Assembly (NCBI GenBank): GCA_003214235.1
Contig: QCLW01000004.1
Span: 1-52,223 of the forward strand
Direction of reading: 5' to 3'
DNA length: 52,223 nt
Source of the DNA: Prochlorococcus sp. AG-418-F16
Lineage (GTDB): Bacteria > Cyanobacteriota > Cyanobacteriia > PCC-6307 > Cyanobiaceae
Shown here one piece after another: positions 29,511 through 38,574 of this stretch. How positions within the stretch are numbered: position 1 is the stretch's first letter; each line of letters starts with the position of its first letter. A program made the position numbers and the translations under genes. The notes below the pieces were generated by a model. It was not told where the DNA came from and did no database searches. It was given only the letters and a program-made list of their open reading frames with translations.

Positions 29511-30167
29511 CTAATTTGATTTCATTGATGCAACCTCTTCAGCGAAGTCCATCTCATTTTTTTCTATGCCTTCACCCAATGTATATCTTGTAAAGCGTCT
29601 TACTTTAATATTTTCGCCAATTTTTGCGGCTGCTTGTTTGACAAGATCCTCAACAGTAAGTGAACTATCTTTAATATAAGGTTGTGAAAGTAAAACTAGC
29701 TCATTAAGTCTTTTAGCTATTCTTCCTTCAACTATTTTTTCTTTGATTTGTTCTGGTTTTCCTGATAAATCATCTCTTCCCATTTCAATCTGTTTTTCTT
29801 TTTCAACTACATCTTGTGGTATTTCGTCAATTGAAACATATTCAACATTTGGGCAAGCGGCTACCTGCATTGATACATCTTTCAAAAGAGATTGAAATAT
29901 GTCCCCTCTAGCAACAAAATCAGTTTCACAATTTAACTCTATTAAAACTCCCACTCTTGATCCTGTATGAATATAACTCCCAATAGAGCCTTCAGCCGCA
30001 ACTCTTCCCGATTTCTTTTCAGCACTAGCTATACCTTTCTTTCTTAACCATTCCAAAGCTTTTTCGATATTTCCGTCAGTTTCATTAAGTGCTTTTTTGC
30101 AATCCATCATTCCTGCACCAGTCTTATCTCTAAGATCTTTTACGAGTTTTGCTGTAATGTTTCCCAT
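29511..30167 (-). CDS. tsf: Translation elongation factor Ts
   Basis: EF-Ts recycles EF-Tu by releasing GDP. The UBA-like N-terminus ([21 protein letters not shown]) and the TDFV motif in [13 protein letters not shown] near residue 82 are diagnostic. At 218 residues it is the short cyanobacterial/chloroplast-type form with a reduced C-terminal domain. It follows rpsB by 40 bases, the usual bacterial pair. Confidence 0.97.
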   Translation of the reverse strand: MGNITAKLVKDLRDKTGAGMMDCKKALNETDGNIEKALEWLRKKGIASAEKKSGRVAAEGSIGSYIHTGSRVGVLIELNCETDFVARGDIFQSLLKDVSMQVAACPNVEYVSIDEIPQDVVEKEKQIEMGRDDLSGKPEQIKEKIVEGRIAKRLNELVLLSQPYIKDSSLTVEDLVKQAAAKIGENIKVRRFTRYTLGEGIEKNEMDFAEEVASMKSN

Positions 30168-30207
30168 TTAAATAATAAAAAAATAATTGGTAAGTTTTAA
30201 GTTAGAT

Positions 30208-30912
30208 TTAATTTTTTCTTTCGGAATTAGATCCCTTCCTGCCTTCATTTATAGCATCTGCAAGTCTTCCTAAAATAAGTTGTACAGATCTGACTGCATC
30301 GTCGTTACATGGAATTGGAACTTCACACAAATCAGGATCACAATTAGTGTCCAACATTGATACCAATGAGATATCTAATTTCCTAGCTTCTAGAACTGCG
30401 TTAGATTCTCTTCTCTGATCAACCAGAACTACTACGTCTGGTAATCTTCTCATACCCTTAAGTCCCCCCAAGTACTTTTGTAATCTTTCAAGTTCTCTCC
30501 TTAGAACTGCAGCTTCTTTTTTAGGTCTCATTGCAATTGAGCCACTATTTTCCATTCTTTCTAGATCCTTTAATCTTTCAATCCTAGCTTTCATGGTTGT
30601 CCAATTTGTCAGCATACCTCCCAGCCATCTTTGATTTACATATGCAGCGCCACATCTAGTAGCTTCCTGGGCAACCACTTCTGAAGCTTGTTTTTTTGTC
30701 CCAACAAATAGGAAACGTTTACCACTTTTTGCTGCGTTTCTCGTCCATTTATATGCATTGTTCATGCATAATGCTGTTTTCACAAGATCAATGATATGTA
30801 CTCCATTTCTCGCGCAATATATATACTTAGACATTTTCGGATTCCAACGTCTAGTTTGATGCCCAAAATGAGCACCAGCTTCCATCATTTCAGATAGTGA
30901 TACAACAGCCAT
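30208..30912 (-). CDS. rpsB: Small-subunit ribosomal protein S2
   Basis: S2 is the last-assembling protein of the 30S subunit and helps S1 bind. The 234 residues begin with [22 protein letters not shown] and contain NRWLGG-type [24 protein letters not shown] and the C-terminal [19 protein letters not shown]. The gene has no good Shine-Dalgarno sequence right before the ATG. Instead the leader can form a pseudoknot ending 13 bases before the start codon. Confidence 0.97.
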   Translation of the reverse strand: MAVVSLSEMMEAGAHFGHQTRRWNPKMSKYIYCARNGVHIIDLVKTALCMNNAYKWTRNAAKSGKRFLFVGTKKQASEVVAQEATRCGAAYVNQRWLGGMLTNWTTMKARIERLKDLERMENSGSIAMRPKKEAAVLRRELERLQKYLGGLKGMRRLPDVVVLVDQRRESNAVLEARKLDISLVSMLDTNCDPDLCEVPIPCNDDAVRSVQLILGRLADAINEGRKGSNSERKN

Positions 30913-30924
30913 AATTTAAAAAAG

Positions 30925-30988
30925 GTTTCGGGTTAGCCTCCATCTGACTGGGAATTTATATTAATAAATCACCCGAAACTATCAGATG
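30925..30988 (-). promoter_or_regulatory. rpsB leader RNA with an H-type pseudoknot
   Basis: Reading the minus strand 5' to 3', CATCTGA (30988-30982, extendable by a G-U pair) pairs with TCAGATG (30947-30941), and GTTTCGGGT-type arm (30979-30971 against 30933-30925, nine perfect pairs) pairs across it. The order is arm a, arm b, a', b', so the two stems interlock as a pseudoknot. Loops are 1, 22 and 7 bases; the last loop contains GAGGCTA, so GGAGG lies beside it. This is seen directly. That S2 protein binds it to repress the operon is inferred from autoregulation of rpsB in other bacteria. Confidence 0.65.
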
Positions 30989-31043
30989 TGTAGATTTAAT
31001 TTTCAATTTATTGTAGCAAGTGATGTGTATTTCTAAAAGTTAT

Positions 31044-31961
31044 TTATCTTGATTTGGTTAACTGTTTAATGTAAATCATATTCAGAGGGATCCTGAGTAT
31101 CTCAAGTGCGAGTCTATTTCTTCCTACATTTACTAGAAATCTTAATAAAGGAAGGATTCTATCAACACTGATTAGACCCCCCAAGCAAAGAATCTGCCAA
31201 AGTAAATTATGAAGAGGAGTTAATTGAATCATAAATCTAACCCTTAAATTTGGATGTTTCTTATAAAAAACTAAAGCCATCTTTGCCCTTTCTTTCTCTT
31301 GAGCTATTAATGATTCTATTTGTTCGCAACTAAATGGTGGATGCCAATGAAAACCAACTGCATTTGGACATTTAATTAATTTTGTCCCTATTTTTTTTAA
31401 TCTTTCTCCTAGTTCTAAATCCTCCCAACCATAAAGACTAAAAGAAGTATCAAATAAGCCGACGCTTAAAATCAATTCTTTTGATATCGCAACATTCCCA
31501 GTAGCGAAGTAAGCAAAAGAAGTATCTATTATTTTATGTTTTTCACTTTGAGGATTTAGAAAATTAGATGTATTGACCACCGAGCCATAGGTAAAACATT
31601 TTTTTCCATTATTTCTCCAAGAGGCAAGTAATTTCTCTACATGGCAAATTATAAAATCACCTAAAACAATAAGATCACTATCAATAAATATAATAATTTC
31701 ATATTTTGATTTAATTACCCCAAGATTTCTTCCCAGTGCAGGCCCTCCATGTTCTTGTTGGAATAGAACCACGTGGGGGAGATTAGCTTTATTGTCATTT
31801 ATCCAAGAGCTTGTTCCATCAGTAGATCCATCATCAACTACTATTACTTCATAATTACTGATATTTGTATTCAATTTTTGATTCTCAAGCGCAACGAGAC
31901 ATTTCTCTAATATAGGTTTTCTATTGTAAGTTGGTATAACAATACTCACATTCATGATCAC
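31044..31961 (-). CDS. Family 2 glycosyltransferase
   Basis: This 305-residue GT-A fold enzyme shows VSIVIPTYNRKPIL at the start, the nucleotide-sugar motif VVDDGSTDGTSSW near 41-53, metal-binding FIDSDL near 95, and the acceptor/catalytic LYGWEDLELGERLKK near 180. The C-terminal region is hydrophobic and basic and may touch the membrane. It likely adds a sugar to a surface polysaccharide or lipid; donor and acceptor cannot be told. It lies at the end of the pcyA-devBCA strand run. Confidence 0.88.
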   Translation of the reverse strand: MIMNVSIVIPTYNRKPILEKCLVALENQKLNTNISNYEVIVVDDGSTDGTSSWINDNKANLPHVVLFQQEHGGPALGRNLGVIKSKYEIIIFIDSDLIVLGDFIICHVEKLLASWRNNGKKCFTYGSVVNTSNFLNPQSEKHKIIDTSFAYFATGNVAISKELILSVGLFDTSFSLYGWEDLELGERLKKIGTKLIKCPNAVGFHWHPPFSCEQIESLIAQEKERAKMALVFYKKHPNLRVRFMIQLTPLHNLLWQILCLGGLISVDRILPLLRFLVNVGRNRLALEILRIPLNMIYIKQLTKSR

Positions 31962-32016
31962 GCTTTAAATATGAATAATAAAAGGACTCCAAGAAGGTAA
32001 AAATAAAAGATATTTC

Positions 32017-32166
32017 CTAATCAGCAGCTCCGCCATTATTTGCTGTACCTGTAACGTTTCCACCATCAGGTCTACCATCAGTTCTTAGTTTCCTTTTTTT
32101 GAACTTTCTAGCATATGCTCGATTTCGTTCCTGCTTTTCTTTTTTTAGATTCCTTCTCTTAGACAT
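32017..32166 (-). CDS. Small basic protein, 49 aa
   Basis: Translation gives MSKRRNLKKEKQERNRAYAR at the N-terminus, then KFKKRKLRTDGRP and a Gly/Asn/Ala-rich tail ending NNGGAAD. The first 32 residues are strongly basic, suggesting nucleic-acid or ribosome binding. It lies between devA and the glycosyltransferase on the same strand with short gaps. I do not know a named family. The clean codon structure and position support a real gene. Confidence 0.7.
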   Translation of the reverse strand: MSKRRNLKKEKQERNRAYARKFKKRKLRTDGRPDGGNVTGTANNGGAAD

Positions 32167-32184
32167 GAAATTTTTAACTTTTAA

Positions 32185-32913
32185 TTATATTAGCTCACTA
32201 TGAGCACTATATATTTTACCATCTTCCATATTTAATATCCTATCTGCCATATCAGAAATTCTTGGATCGTGAGTCACCATAAGAACTGAACAATTTTGCT
32301 CTTTTGCTAATTTCCTTAAAAGGGTTACTATTTCTCTACCTGTAACGCTATCTAAAGCAGAAGTGGGCTCATCAGCTAGTAAAAGTTTTGGGTTTGCAGA
32401 TAAAGCTCGAGCAATTGCTACTCTCTGTTTCTGCCCACCAGATAAGTCATTGGGCAACTTTTTATGATGCTCTTCTAACCCTACTGCCGACAACCAATTT
32501 CGTGCTATTTCGCGTCTTTGCAAATATGTTAAGCCTTTTATTAAATCGGCACCCATTTGAACATTTTGTTCAGCTGTCAAACATCTCAGAAGATTATGAC
32601 CTTGAAAAATCATGCCAATACTTCTTCTAAGAATCTGACGCGTATGTCTTGATGCTCCATTTAACTGATTATTTAATACAGTTAAATCGCCACTTTGACA
32701 GGTCCTCAAAGCACCAATCAAGGTTAAAAGAGTCGTTTTACCGCATCCAGACGGTCCTTTTAAAAGAACCAACTCTCCTTTATCAATATTTAAATTAACA
32801 TCATTAAGAACTTGTTTTTTATTTTCATTTTTTCCATAAAAGTGACTCAAATTATTTATTGAAACTGTTTTTAAGTTTTTAATATTTTTTTTTGAATTAT
32901 TATATTTAGCCAT
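32185..32913 (-). CDS. devA: DevA-type ABC exporter ATPase
   Basis: This 242-residue ATPase belongs to the MacB/LolD/DevA branch. It has Walker A KGPSGCGKTTLLTLIG near residue 53, Q-loop FQGHNLLRCLT, signature DLSGGQKQRVAIARAL and Walker B LLLADEPTSALDS. With devC and devB on the same strand it completes a DevBCA exporter. In heterocyst-forming cyanobacteria this exports glycolipids; in unicellular marine types the cargo is unknown. Confidence 0.9.
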   Translation of the reverse strand: MAKYNNSKKNIKNLKTVSINNLSHFYGKNENKKQVLNDVNLNIDKGELVLLKGPSGCGKTTLLTLIGALRTCQSGDLTVLNNQLNGASRHTRQILRRSIGMIFQGHNLLRCLTAEQNVQMGADLIKGLTYLQRREIARNWLSAVGLEEHHKKLPNDLSGGQKQRVAIARALSANPKLLLADEPTSALDSVTGREIVTLLRKLAKEQNCSVLMVTHDPRISDMADRILNMEDGKIYSAHSELI

Positions 32914-32926
32914 TTAAATTTTATTA

Positions 32927-34099
32927 TTAGAAAATTTCAGCAGGATCTGCATCAACTAATTTACGCATTGCAATAGCAGCGGAACCCATACACATTAATA
33001 AAACTAATACGAAAATTAAAATCGTCTTATCTGCATCCATTATTATTGGCAGTTTAGTAGAACTCCTTATAACTGAGTAAAGTATTTGACCAGATAAATA
33101 AGCAGGTAGATAACCAAATAATGCCAACAAAAACCCCTCTCTAGCTACGACAAAGAAAAGAGACTTAAGTCTATATCCCATCGCCAATAAGGTTGCATAC
33201 TCTGGTAGGTGGTCTGTAACGTCACTATAAAGAATCTGATAAACAACCACACACCCTACAACAAAACCCATCAAAGCTCCCAAACTAAATATAAAACCTA
33301 TTGCCGTACTATTTTTCCAATAATTCTTCTCAAATTCTATAAATTGATTTTTTGTAAGAACTCTTACATCATTAGGGAGAGAGTTATTTAAAATTCTTGA
33401 AATAAATTCAGGATCAGATCCTTTTTTAAGCTTTACCAACCCAATTTCTATACTTCCAGGAGGATTTGCAGGAAAAAGTCTTAAGTAGGTTTCTCTGCTA
33501 GTTATCAAATTTCCGTCTGCACCAAAAGATGGTCCCAACTCAACTAGACCTTCAACAATTACTCTTTTCCCCGCAACCTCAGTTTCAACTTTTTGATCTG
33601 ATAAAAACCATTCTTCAATTGGTCCAAATTCAGGTCTAGAAAGTTTGTCAAAAAGAACTCTTGATGGATTTCTTAATTTATAAGCTTTCTTTGAGAATCC
33701 ATCATCTAAAAGAAGTGAATCGGAGGGATTAAAACCTAGTGCTAGTATCGATCTAGTTTTAAGATTTTCGGGATTTCTCCAAAGTAAATAATTTAGATTG
33801 ACGGGAGCAGTTTTTTCAACATCTTCTACTGCAAGAGTTTGAATCAACCTTCTTTTTGGGAATCCACTCATGCTTATAGAACTTTTTGATCTGGGACTTA
33901 TCAAAACCAAGTCAGCATCTAAAAGCTTATGAATAGTTACGCTCGTATCAAATAAACCATCTCTGAAACCTAATTGCATAAACATCAAAATCCCTGCAAA
34001 ACTAATTCCTGCAATAGCAACTGCCAACCTTAGTGGTTGCCTAGTTAATAACAACCAAGCTAATGGGATTTTCCTGAATTTAAAAAAAGAAAAACTCAT
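32927..34099 (-). CDS. devC: DevC-type ABC exporter permease
   Basis: The 390-residue protein has one N-terminal membrane span (about 24-44), a large periplasmic domain (about 45-265), and three C-terminal spans in an FtsX-like block (FSLGALMGFVVGCVVVYQIL, EGFLLALFGYLPAYLSGQ and ILIFVLVLLMCMGSAAIAM). This is the DevC/MacB-like layout. Its ATG shares one base with the devB stop (position 34099), so translation is tightly coupled. Confidence 0.9.
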   Translation of the reverse strand: MSFSFFKFRKIPLAWLLLTRQPLRLAVAIAGISFAGILMFMQLGFRDGLFDTSVTIHKLLDADLVLISPRSKSSISMSGFPKRRLIQTLAVEDVEKTAPVNLNYLLWRNPENLKTRSILALGFNPSDSLLLDDGFSKKAYKLRNPSRVLFDKLSRPEFGPIEEWFLSDQKVETEVAGKRVIVEGLVELGPSFGADGNLITSRETYLRLFPANPPGSIEIGLVKLKKGSDPEFISRILNNSLPNDVRVLTKNQFIEFEKNYWKNSTAIGFIFSLGALMGFVVGCVVVYQILYSDVTDHLPEYATLLAMGYRLKSLFFVVAREGFLLALFGYLPAYLSGQILYSVIRSSTKLPIIMDADKTILIFVLVLLMCMGSAAIAMRKLVDADPAEIF

Positions 34100-35013
34100 T
34101 AGGGAATAAATTTTGCAATCACTTTCATTCCTGCATAATTTTGTACAGTATCTATAGAATCTTGATCTAGTTTTACTAATACCTCGATAATTCGCGAATC
34201 AGCATCCCCTGTTGGATCAGTCGATAAAACTTTTCGTTGTTTTACCTGAGGACTAATCCTAATTACCTTACCTTTTAGATTTTTTTGGAAACCTCCATTC
34301 TCACTGCTCAATTCAACATTCTGAGAAATAAAGACTCTATCGATATCAGATTCATAAACCTCTATTAGAGCTTCCATCTTTTGACTAGAACCAATATCCA
34401 AGATCCCTTCATTTTTGGGCCTCTCCCCAACTCTCGTATTTATCGCGAGTATAAAACCATCAATTGGGCTCCTTAGTTTTGAATTAAATAGATCTATCTT
34501 GATATTTTTTTGATCCCCAATAAGGTTTATTTTTTGTTTTTGCAAATTTAATAATTCATCTTTCCTCTGCGAAAACTGTACGAAAGAATATGCATCTTTA
34601 CTCAAAGCAAGCTCATACCTCTGAATTTGATCGTTCTTTAGGGCAATTTCATCGTTAATAGTATTAATTAGATTTTCATTCCTTTCAAGATCAGAAATTA
34701 ATTTTTCTCTATTTTCAAATATTGCGAGGATATTACCTTTTTTTACGAAATCACCTTCATTTACTAAAATTTCAACTATTCGAGGGGACGAGCCAAACTG
34801 ACTTATCGGAGCTGCCAATTGCCTAATCTCTCCCGAAGGAGAAAGTTGACCAAGAGCTGCAACTGCTTTAATGGGCGGTATAAAATCTGTATTAATTTCA
34901 TCCTTTAATTTGGAAATTGATTTATTGTTGCCAGAACAGGAAATAATCCCGAGAGAGATTGGAGTCAACAATAACAAATAAATTAATAAATTTTTTATTG
35001 TTTTTAGATACAT
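34099..35013 (-). CDS. devB: DevB-type periplasmic adaptor (HlyD/membrane-fusion) lipoprotein
   Basis: This 304-residue adaptor links the DevCA pump to the outer membrane. It has a lipoprotein-like signal with a candidate lipobox LGIISC near residue 26, a biotinyl-lipoyl half-motif (VEILVNEGDFVKKGNILAIFENRE), a helical hairpin (about residues 120-165) and the matching half-motif SPIDGFILAINTRVGE. It starts on the last base of the pcyA stop codon (35013) and ends on the first base of devC. Confidence 0.88.
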   Translation of the reverse strand: MYLKTIKNLLIYLLLLTPISLGIISCSGNNKSISKLKDEINTDFIPPIKAVAALGQLSPSGEIRQLAAPISQFGSSPRIVEILVNEGDFVKKGNILAIFENREKLISDLERNENLINTINDEIALKNDQIQRYELALSKDAYSFVQFSQRKDELLNLQKQKINLIGDQKNIKIDLFNSKLRSPIDGFILAINTRVGERPKNEGILDIGSSQKMEALIEVYESDIDRVFISQNVELSSENGGFQKNLKGKVIRISPQVKQRKVLSTDPTGDADSRIIEVLVKLDQDSIDTVQNYAGMKVIAKFIP

Positions 35014-35738
35014 TAAAAGTCAAATAATACGGTTTTTATATAATTGTTGACCCATTTTTCATCAAAATATTTTAAAAGAACCATACTAGTCTTTTCATTT
35101 TTCATTTGTTGTACACAATAATTCTTCTGATAATCTTTTCTTTCTTGAATAATTTCCTTCTTATATTCGGGTTTAGCTTCCTTACTTAATTTGATCAAAA
35201 TAGAAAGGTATTGATCAACCACACTGCAAAAGGCTTTTTTTTCAGATTCGTTTTTTAAAGAAGCAAAAAACACATTTTTAGAAAAAATCTCCCCCCAATT
35301 AGGAATCTCCCTCAATGAGGTGAAAGAACTTTTATCTACTTCAGAAAGAAGATTTTCATATTTTATACTTTGACTTTGAGATGCTGGGGATAAATCAACA
35401 ATAGCAGCGGAAACAATATCTTTTATTTTCACTAAATCCATTCCAAAAATTGGAATATCAAACTTTGGATCAGGGAAAAAAACGCAATGTAAAATTTTTA
35501 AATTTCTTGAAAATTCTGCTACTTCTATATGTAATTTTCTAAATCCTTTCGCTTGATGAAATTCGTTTTCTATATAGAGTTCTCTGCCTAATTCGTTGGA
35601 TATTATATTCGTAAGATTCGGATCAATTTTTATACTCTTAAGATTCTCAAGCATGGATCTATGCTCTCTAATATTTTGTAACAAGTCCAAAATAAGAGGG
35701 TCTGTTAATTTTGTTTTAGTTAAAGATTCAGACAACAA
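35013..35738 (-). CDS. pcyA: Phycocyanobilin:ferredoxin oxidoreductase
   Basis: PcyA reduces biliverdin IX-alpha by four electrons to phycocyanobilin with ferredoxin. The 241 residues show family segments [19 protein letters not shown] near 76-93, [20 protein letters not shown] (active-site region with Asp), [10 protein letters not shown], and C-terminal [17 protein letters not shown]. High-light Prochlorococcus lacks phycobilisomes, so the bilin probably serves a remnant phycobiliprotein or a sensor. It is the first gene of an overlapping set with devBCA. Confidence 0.92.
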   Translation of the reverse strand: MLSESLTKTKLTDPLILDLLQNIREHRSMLENLKSIKIDPNLTNIISNELGRELYIENEFHQAKGFRKLHIEVAEFSRNLKILHCVFFPDPKFDIPIFGMDLVKIKDIVSAAIVDLSPASQSQSIKYENLLSEVDKSSFTSLREIPNWGEIFSKNVFFASLKNESEKKAFCSVVDQYLSILIKLSKEAKPEYKKEIIQERKDYQKNYCVQQMKNEKTSMVLLKYFDEKWVNNYIKTVLFDF

Positions 35739-35769
35739 GGCTAAAAAGGACCAGAATAGAGGTTAAAGA

Positions 35770-37044
35770 GTGATTTTAATGAATGTAGGAGAGGTTAACT
35801 ACTATACTCATTCAAGCAAAACTAGATGTGTATTGGTGGATAATAAAGAATTGCCGCTTATAAGCATTGATATTTGGTGCAAAGCGGGTTCTTCATTTGA
35901 GGAAGTTGATAAAAATGGCACTGCTCATTTTCTAGAGCATATGATTTTTAAAGGCTCTAACAAAATAATGCCAGGTGAATTTGATCATAAAATTGAATCA
36001 CTTGGCGGATTAAGCAATGCTTCAACAGGTTATGATGATGTACATTACCACGTCCTCATCCCACCTAATAACTTTAGAGAATCACTTGCTCTTTTGACAA
36101 ATATAGTTGTTTCTCCAAATTTCAATGCTGATGAATTCATAAAGGAAAAAGGGGTAGTAATTGATGAAATAAAGCAACAAAATGATCAGCCTGAAGAAAA
36201 ATTATTTAATTACTTTTTAAAGAGGATTTGGCTAAGTTCTAACTATGCAAATTCGATTTTAGGAACTGAACAAAGTATAAAAAAATTGGAGATAAGTGAT
36301 CTTGAGGAATTTCATAGTAAACATTACACTACCGAAAAAATTTGTATTGCAATTGCGGGGAATCTGTCAGGAGATATTTATAAAATTCTTGAAAAAAGTG
36401 ATCTATCTGGGATAAATAATAAATCAATTTATAAGGATCCAAACTTTATAAATCAAAAAAAAATCAAACCTAACTTACAAATCAGAAAAGGAAGAGAAGT
36501 TATTAAGTTTGAAAATTTAGAGTTTTCAAGAATATTTATGGCCTGGTTTATACCAAACCTTAGTGATCAAAAAAACATTATTGGATTAGAAATATTAGCA
36601 TCGATTCTCTCTGTGGGAAGAAACAGTAGGTTAGTAAAAATCTTGAAAGAAGATAACAATCTAGTTGAGTCAGTATATGTAGATGTAAATGCTGGCGAAT
36701 TAGGTGGATTATTTATTATTGAAGCAAGTTGTGAAAATAAAGATATTAATTTAGTAGAGAAACAAATTTATAAAACAATAGATGAATTTTTAGATTACAA
36801 AATTTTAACTTTTGATGAACTAAGAAAAGCAATAAACATTGTAAAGAGCAATTATGTTTTTAATTTAGAGACATCTACACAGCTTTCCTCATTCTTTGGG
36901 AATGAACTTCTTTGGGAGAGGAAATCATCAATTAATAATTTAGAAAGTCATTTAAATTATTGGAATGACTTAAATAATTTTAAAGAGATCACTAAATTTA
37001 TCCGAGAAGATAAATTTACTCTAATTGCATTACCTATTGAATGA
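35770..37044 (+). CDS. M16-family zinc protease, active subunit
   Basis: The 424-residue protein is an M16B (mitochondrial processing peptidase-like) protease. The inverted zinc motif HFLEH lies at residues 53-57 and the distal glutamate at 133 (VVIDEI), the expected spacing of about 76. GGLSNASTGYDDVHYHVLIP is also conserved. The next gene is its non-catalytic partner. It likely cleaves short or unfolded peptides; no clear signal peptide, so location is uncertain. Confidence 0.92.
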   Translation: MILMNVGEVNYYTHSSKTRCVLVDNKELPLISIDIWCKAGSSFEEVDKNGTAHFLEHMIFKGSNKIMPGEFDHKIESLGGLSNASTGYDDVHYHVLIPPNNFRESLALLTNIVVSPNFNADEFIKEKGVVIDEIKQQNDQPEEKLFNYFLKRIWLSSNYANSILGTEQSIKKLEISDLEEFHSKHYTTEKICIAIAGNLSGDIYKILEKSDLSGINNKSIYKDPNFINQKKIKPNLQIRKGREVIKFENLEFSRIFMAWFIPNLSDQKNIIGLEILASILSVGRNSRLVKILKEDNNLVESVYVDVNAGELGGLFIIEASCENKDINLVEKQIYKTIDEFLDYKILTFDELRKAINIVKSNYVFNLETSTQLSSFFGNELLWERKSSINNLESHLNYWNDLNNFKEITKFIREDKFTLIALPIE

Positions 37045-38258
37045 TAAAAAGATATTTCTTAAATTATAAAAAAAGGAATTTTTCAACTGCCTCAATTTGG
37101 ATTAAAGGGGGGAGCGATATGGATAGTGTCAGCAAAAAAGGAATAAATAAGATTCTATCTTCATTACTTACCAGGGGGTGTGAAGGCTTTAATAATTTAG
37201 CCCTTTCGGAATATATTGAATCCCTTGGTGCAGAATTAAATCAAGAAGTATTTGAGGATGGTATTTCGTTAAGCATTAAATCCCTAAATGAACATTTCAG
37301 CAAATTACTTCCTCTTTTAGATTTAATAATTACTAAGCCAATTCTCTCGGAAATTGAATTTAATAAAGTTAAAAAATCCTCTATTGATCTGATTAAAAGG
37401 GAGAAAGAGAATCCATTCAATATTTGTTTTGAAAAATGGAGAAAAATTGTTTACAAAAACCATCCTTATGCTTTCAATTCGATTGGAAATGCAAATGATG
37501 TCTCAAATATTACCTATGATGATGTTTTATCTGAATTTAAAAATTTTAAAATTAGAGAAAAGTATATAATTTCAAACAATTTAGAAATAAATGGAGAAAA
37601 TTTGGAAACAGTCGAACAAGAAGTCTTATTAGAGAAATCAAGTCATCAAAATTACAATTCAAATCCAATTTATAGATTTGATTACGTTCATAATGATTCA
37701 AATCAAACAATAATAATGATAGGAAACCAAACTTGTTCTCGTAGAAGTAGTGATTACTTTTCACTTAAAATTTTGGAGTCATATTTATCTTATGGAATGA
37801 GCGCTGTCCTATTTAAACTATTTAGAGAGAAAAATGGCATTACTTACGATCTGGGCGTTTTTAACCCTCTCAGGAATCAAAATTCTCCATTTTTAGTTTA
37901 TTTATCAGTATCAAATAAAAATGCCCTTTTTGCGTTTGAACTTTTATCATCTCTATGGAAAAACTTACTTAAAAATCCCTTAATTGATGATGATATATAT
38001 TTAGCAAAAGAAAAATTAAAAGGATCTTTCCTTTTAGGTAATCAATCCTTAGATGAAATTTTACAGCGCAAGATTCAATTAATTAGTTATGGCTTATCAC
38101 CTATTTCAGAAAATGATTTCTATTCAAAGATAGATGGAATATCTTCTTTAGATATTTTAAAATTGACAAATAAATATTTTTCTAAACCTTTTTTGAGTAT
38201 TTCTGGGAATAAAAAAATATGTTTAGAAATTATTACTAGGTGGAACAAAAACTTTTAA
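37041..38258 (+). CDS. M16-family protease-like protein, non-catalytic partner
   Basis: This 405-residue protein shares the M16 fold but has no HxxEH motif in its N-terminal half (the segment KKGINKILSSLLTRGCEGF sits where the motif should be). It keeps the R/Y pair of the regulatory subunit in LFREKNGITYDLGVF near residue 265. Its ATG overlaps the end of the active gene by four bases (ATGA), so the two are made together and should form a heterodimer, as in other M16B pairs. Confidence 0.88.
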   Translation: MIKRYFLNYKKRNFSTASIWIKGGSDMDSVSKKGINKILSSLLTRGCEGFNNLALSEYIESLGAELNQEVFEDGISLSIKSLNEHFSKLLPLLDLIITKPILSEIEFNKVKKSSIDLIKREKENPFNICFEKWRKIVYKNHPYAFNSIGNANDVSNITYDDVLSEFKNFKIREKYIISNNLEINGENLETVEQEVLLEKSSHQNYNSNPIYRFDYVHNDSNQTIIMIGNQTCSRRSSDYFSLKILESYLSYGMSAVLFKLFREKNGITYDLGVFNPLRNQNSPFLVYLSVSNKNALFAFELLSSLWKNLLKNPLIDDDIYLAKEKLKGSFLLGNQSLDEILQRKIQLISYGLSPISENDFYSKIDGISSLDILKLTNKYFSKPFLSISGNKKICLEIITRWNKNF

Positions 38259-38259
38259 G

Positions 38260-38469
38260 TTAGATTTTCTCGATTTTATCAATCTCGATTAAAAAAGAAC
38301 CTCTTCTAAATTTTACTTCAACAATATCTGGGGATTTTATAGATAAAATTAGTCCAATTTCATCAATTGCAACTAAATCAGGTGGTCGTAACATAGGCAT
38401 ATTATCTGAAGTCTTTAGGTAGGAGACTGGCGCAATCAATTTAACCTTATCTTTGATCTCAAATTTCAT
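38260..38469 (-). CDS. SipA/CRR42-like small SH3-fold protein (DUF3148)
   Basis: This protein of about 69 residues matches the DUF3148 pattern: FEIKDKVKLIAPVSYLKTSD, then the diagnostic MPMLRPPDLV, then a GLILSIKSPDIVEVKFRRGSF segment. Cyanobacterial SipA binds the NblS/Hik33 sensor kinase; plant CRR42 helps assemble NDH. I start at MKFEIKD (38469); an in-frame ATG five codons earlier (38484) lacks conservation. It converges on the M16 partner gene with one base between stops. Confidence 0.75.
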   Translation of the reverse strand: MKFEIKDKVKLIAPVSYLKTSDNMPMLRPPDLVAIDEIGLILSIKSPDIVEVKFRRGSFLIEIDKIEKI

Positions 38470-38574
38470 CAGATAATTATACATTCAAGATTAGTATAAG
38501 CATAAAGTTAGAGGAAATATCAACGAAATGTACTCATACATTCTACAATTTAAAAATAAATACGAAACAAATTA

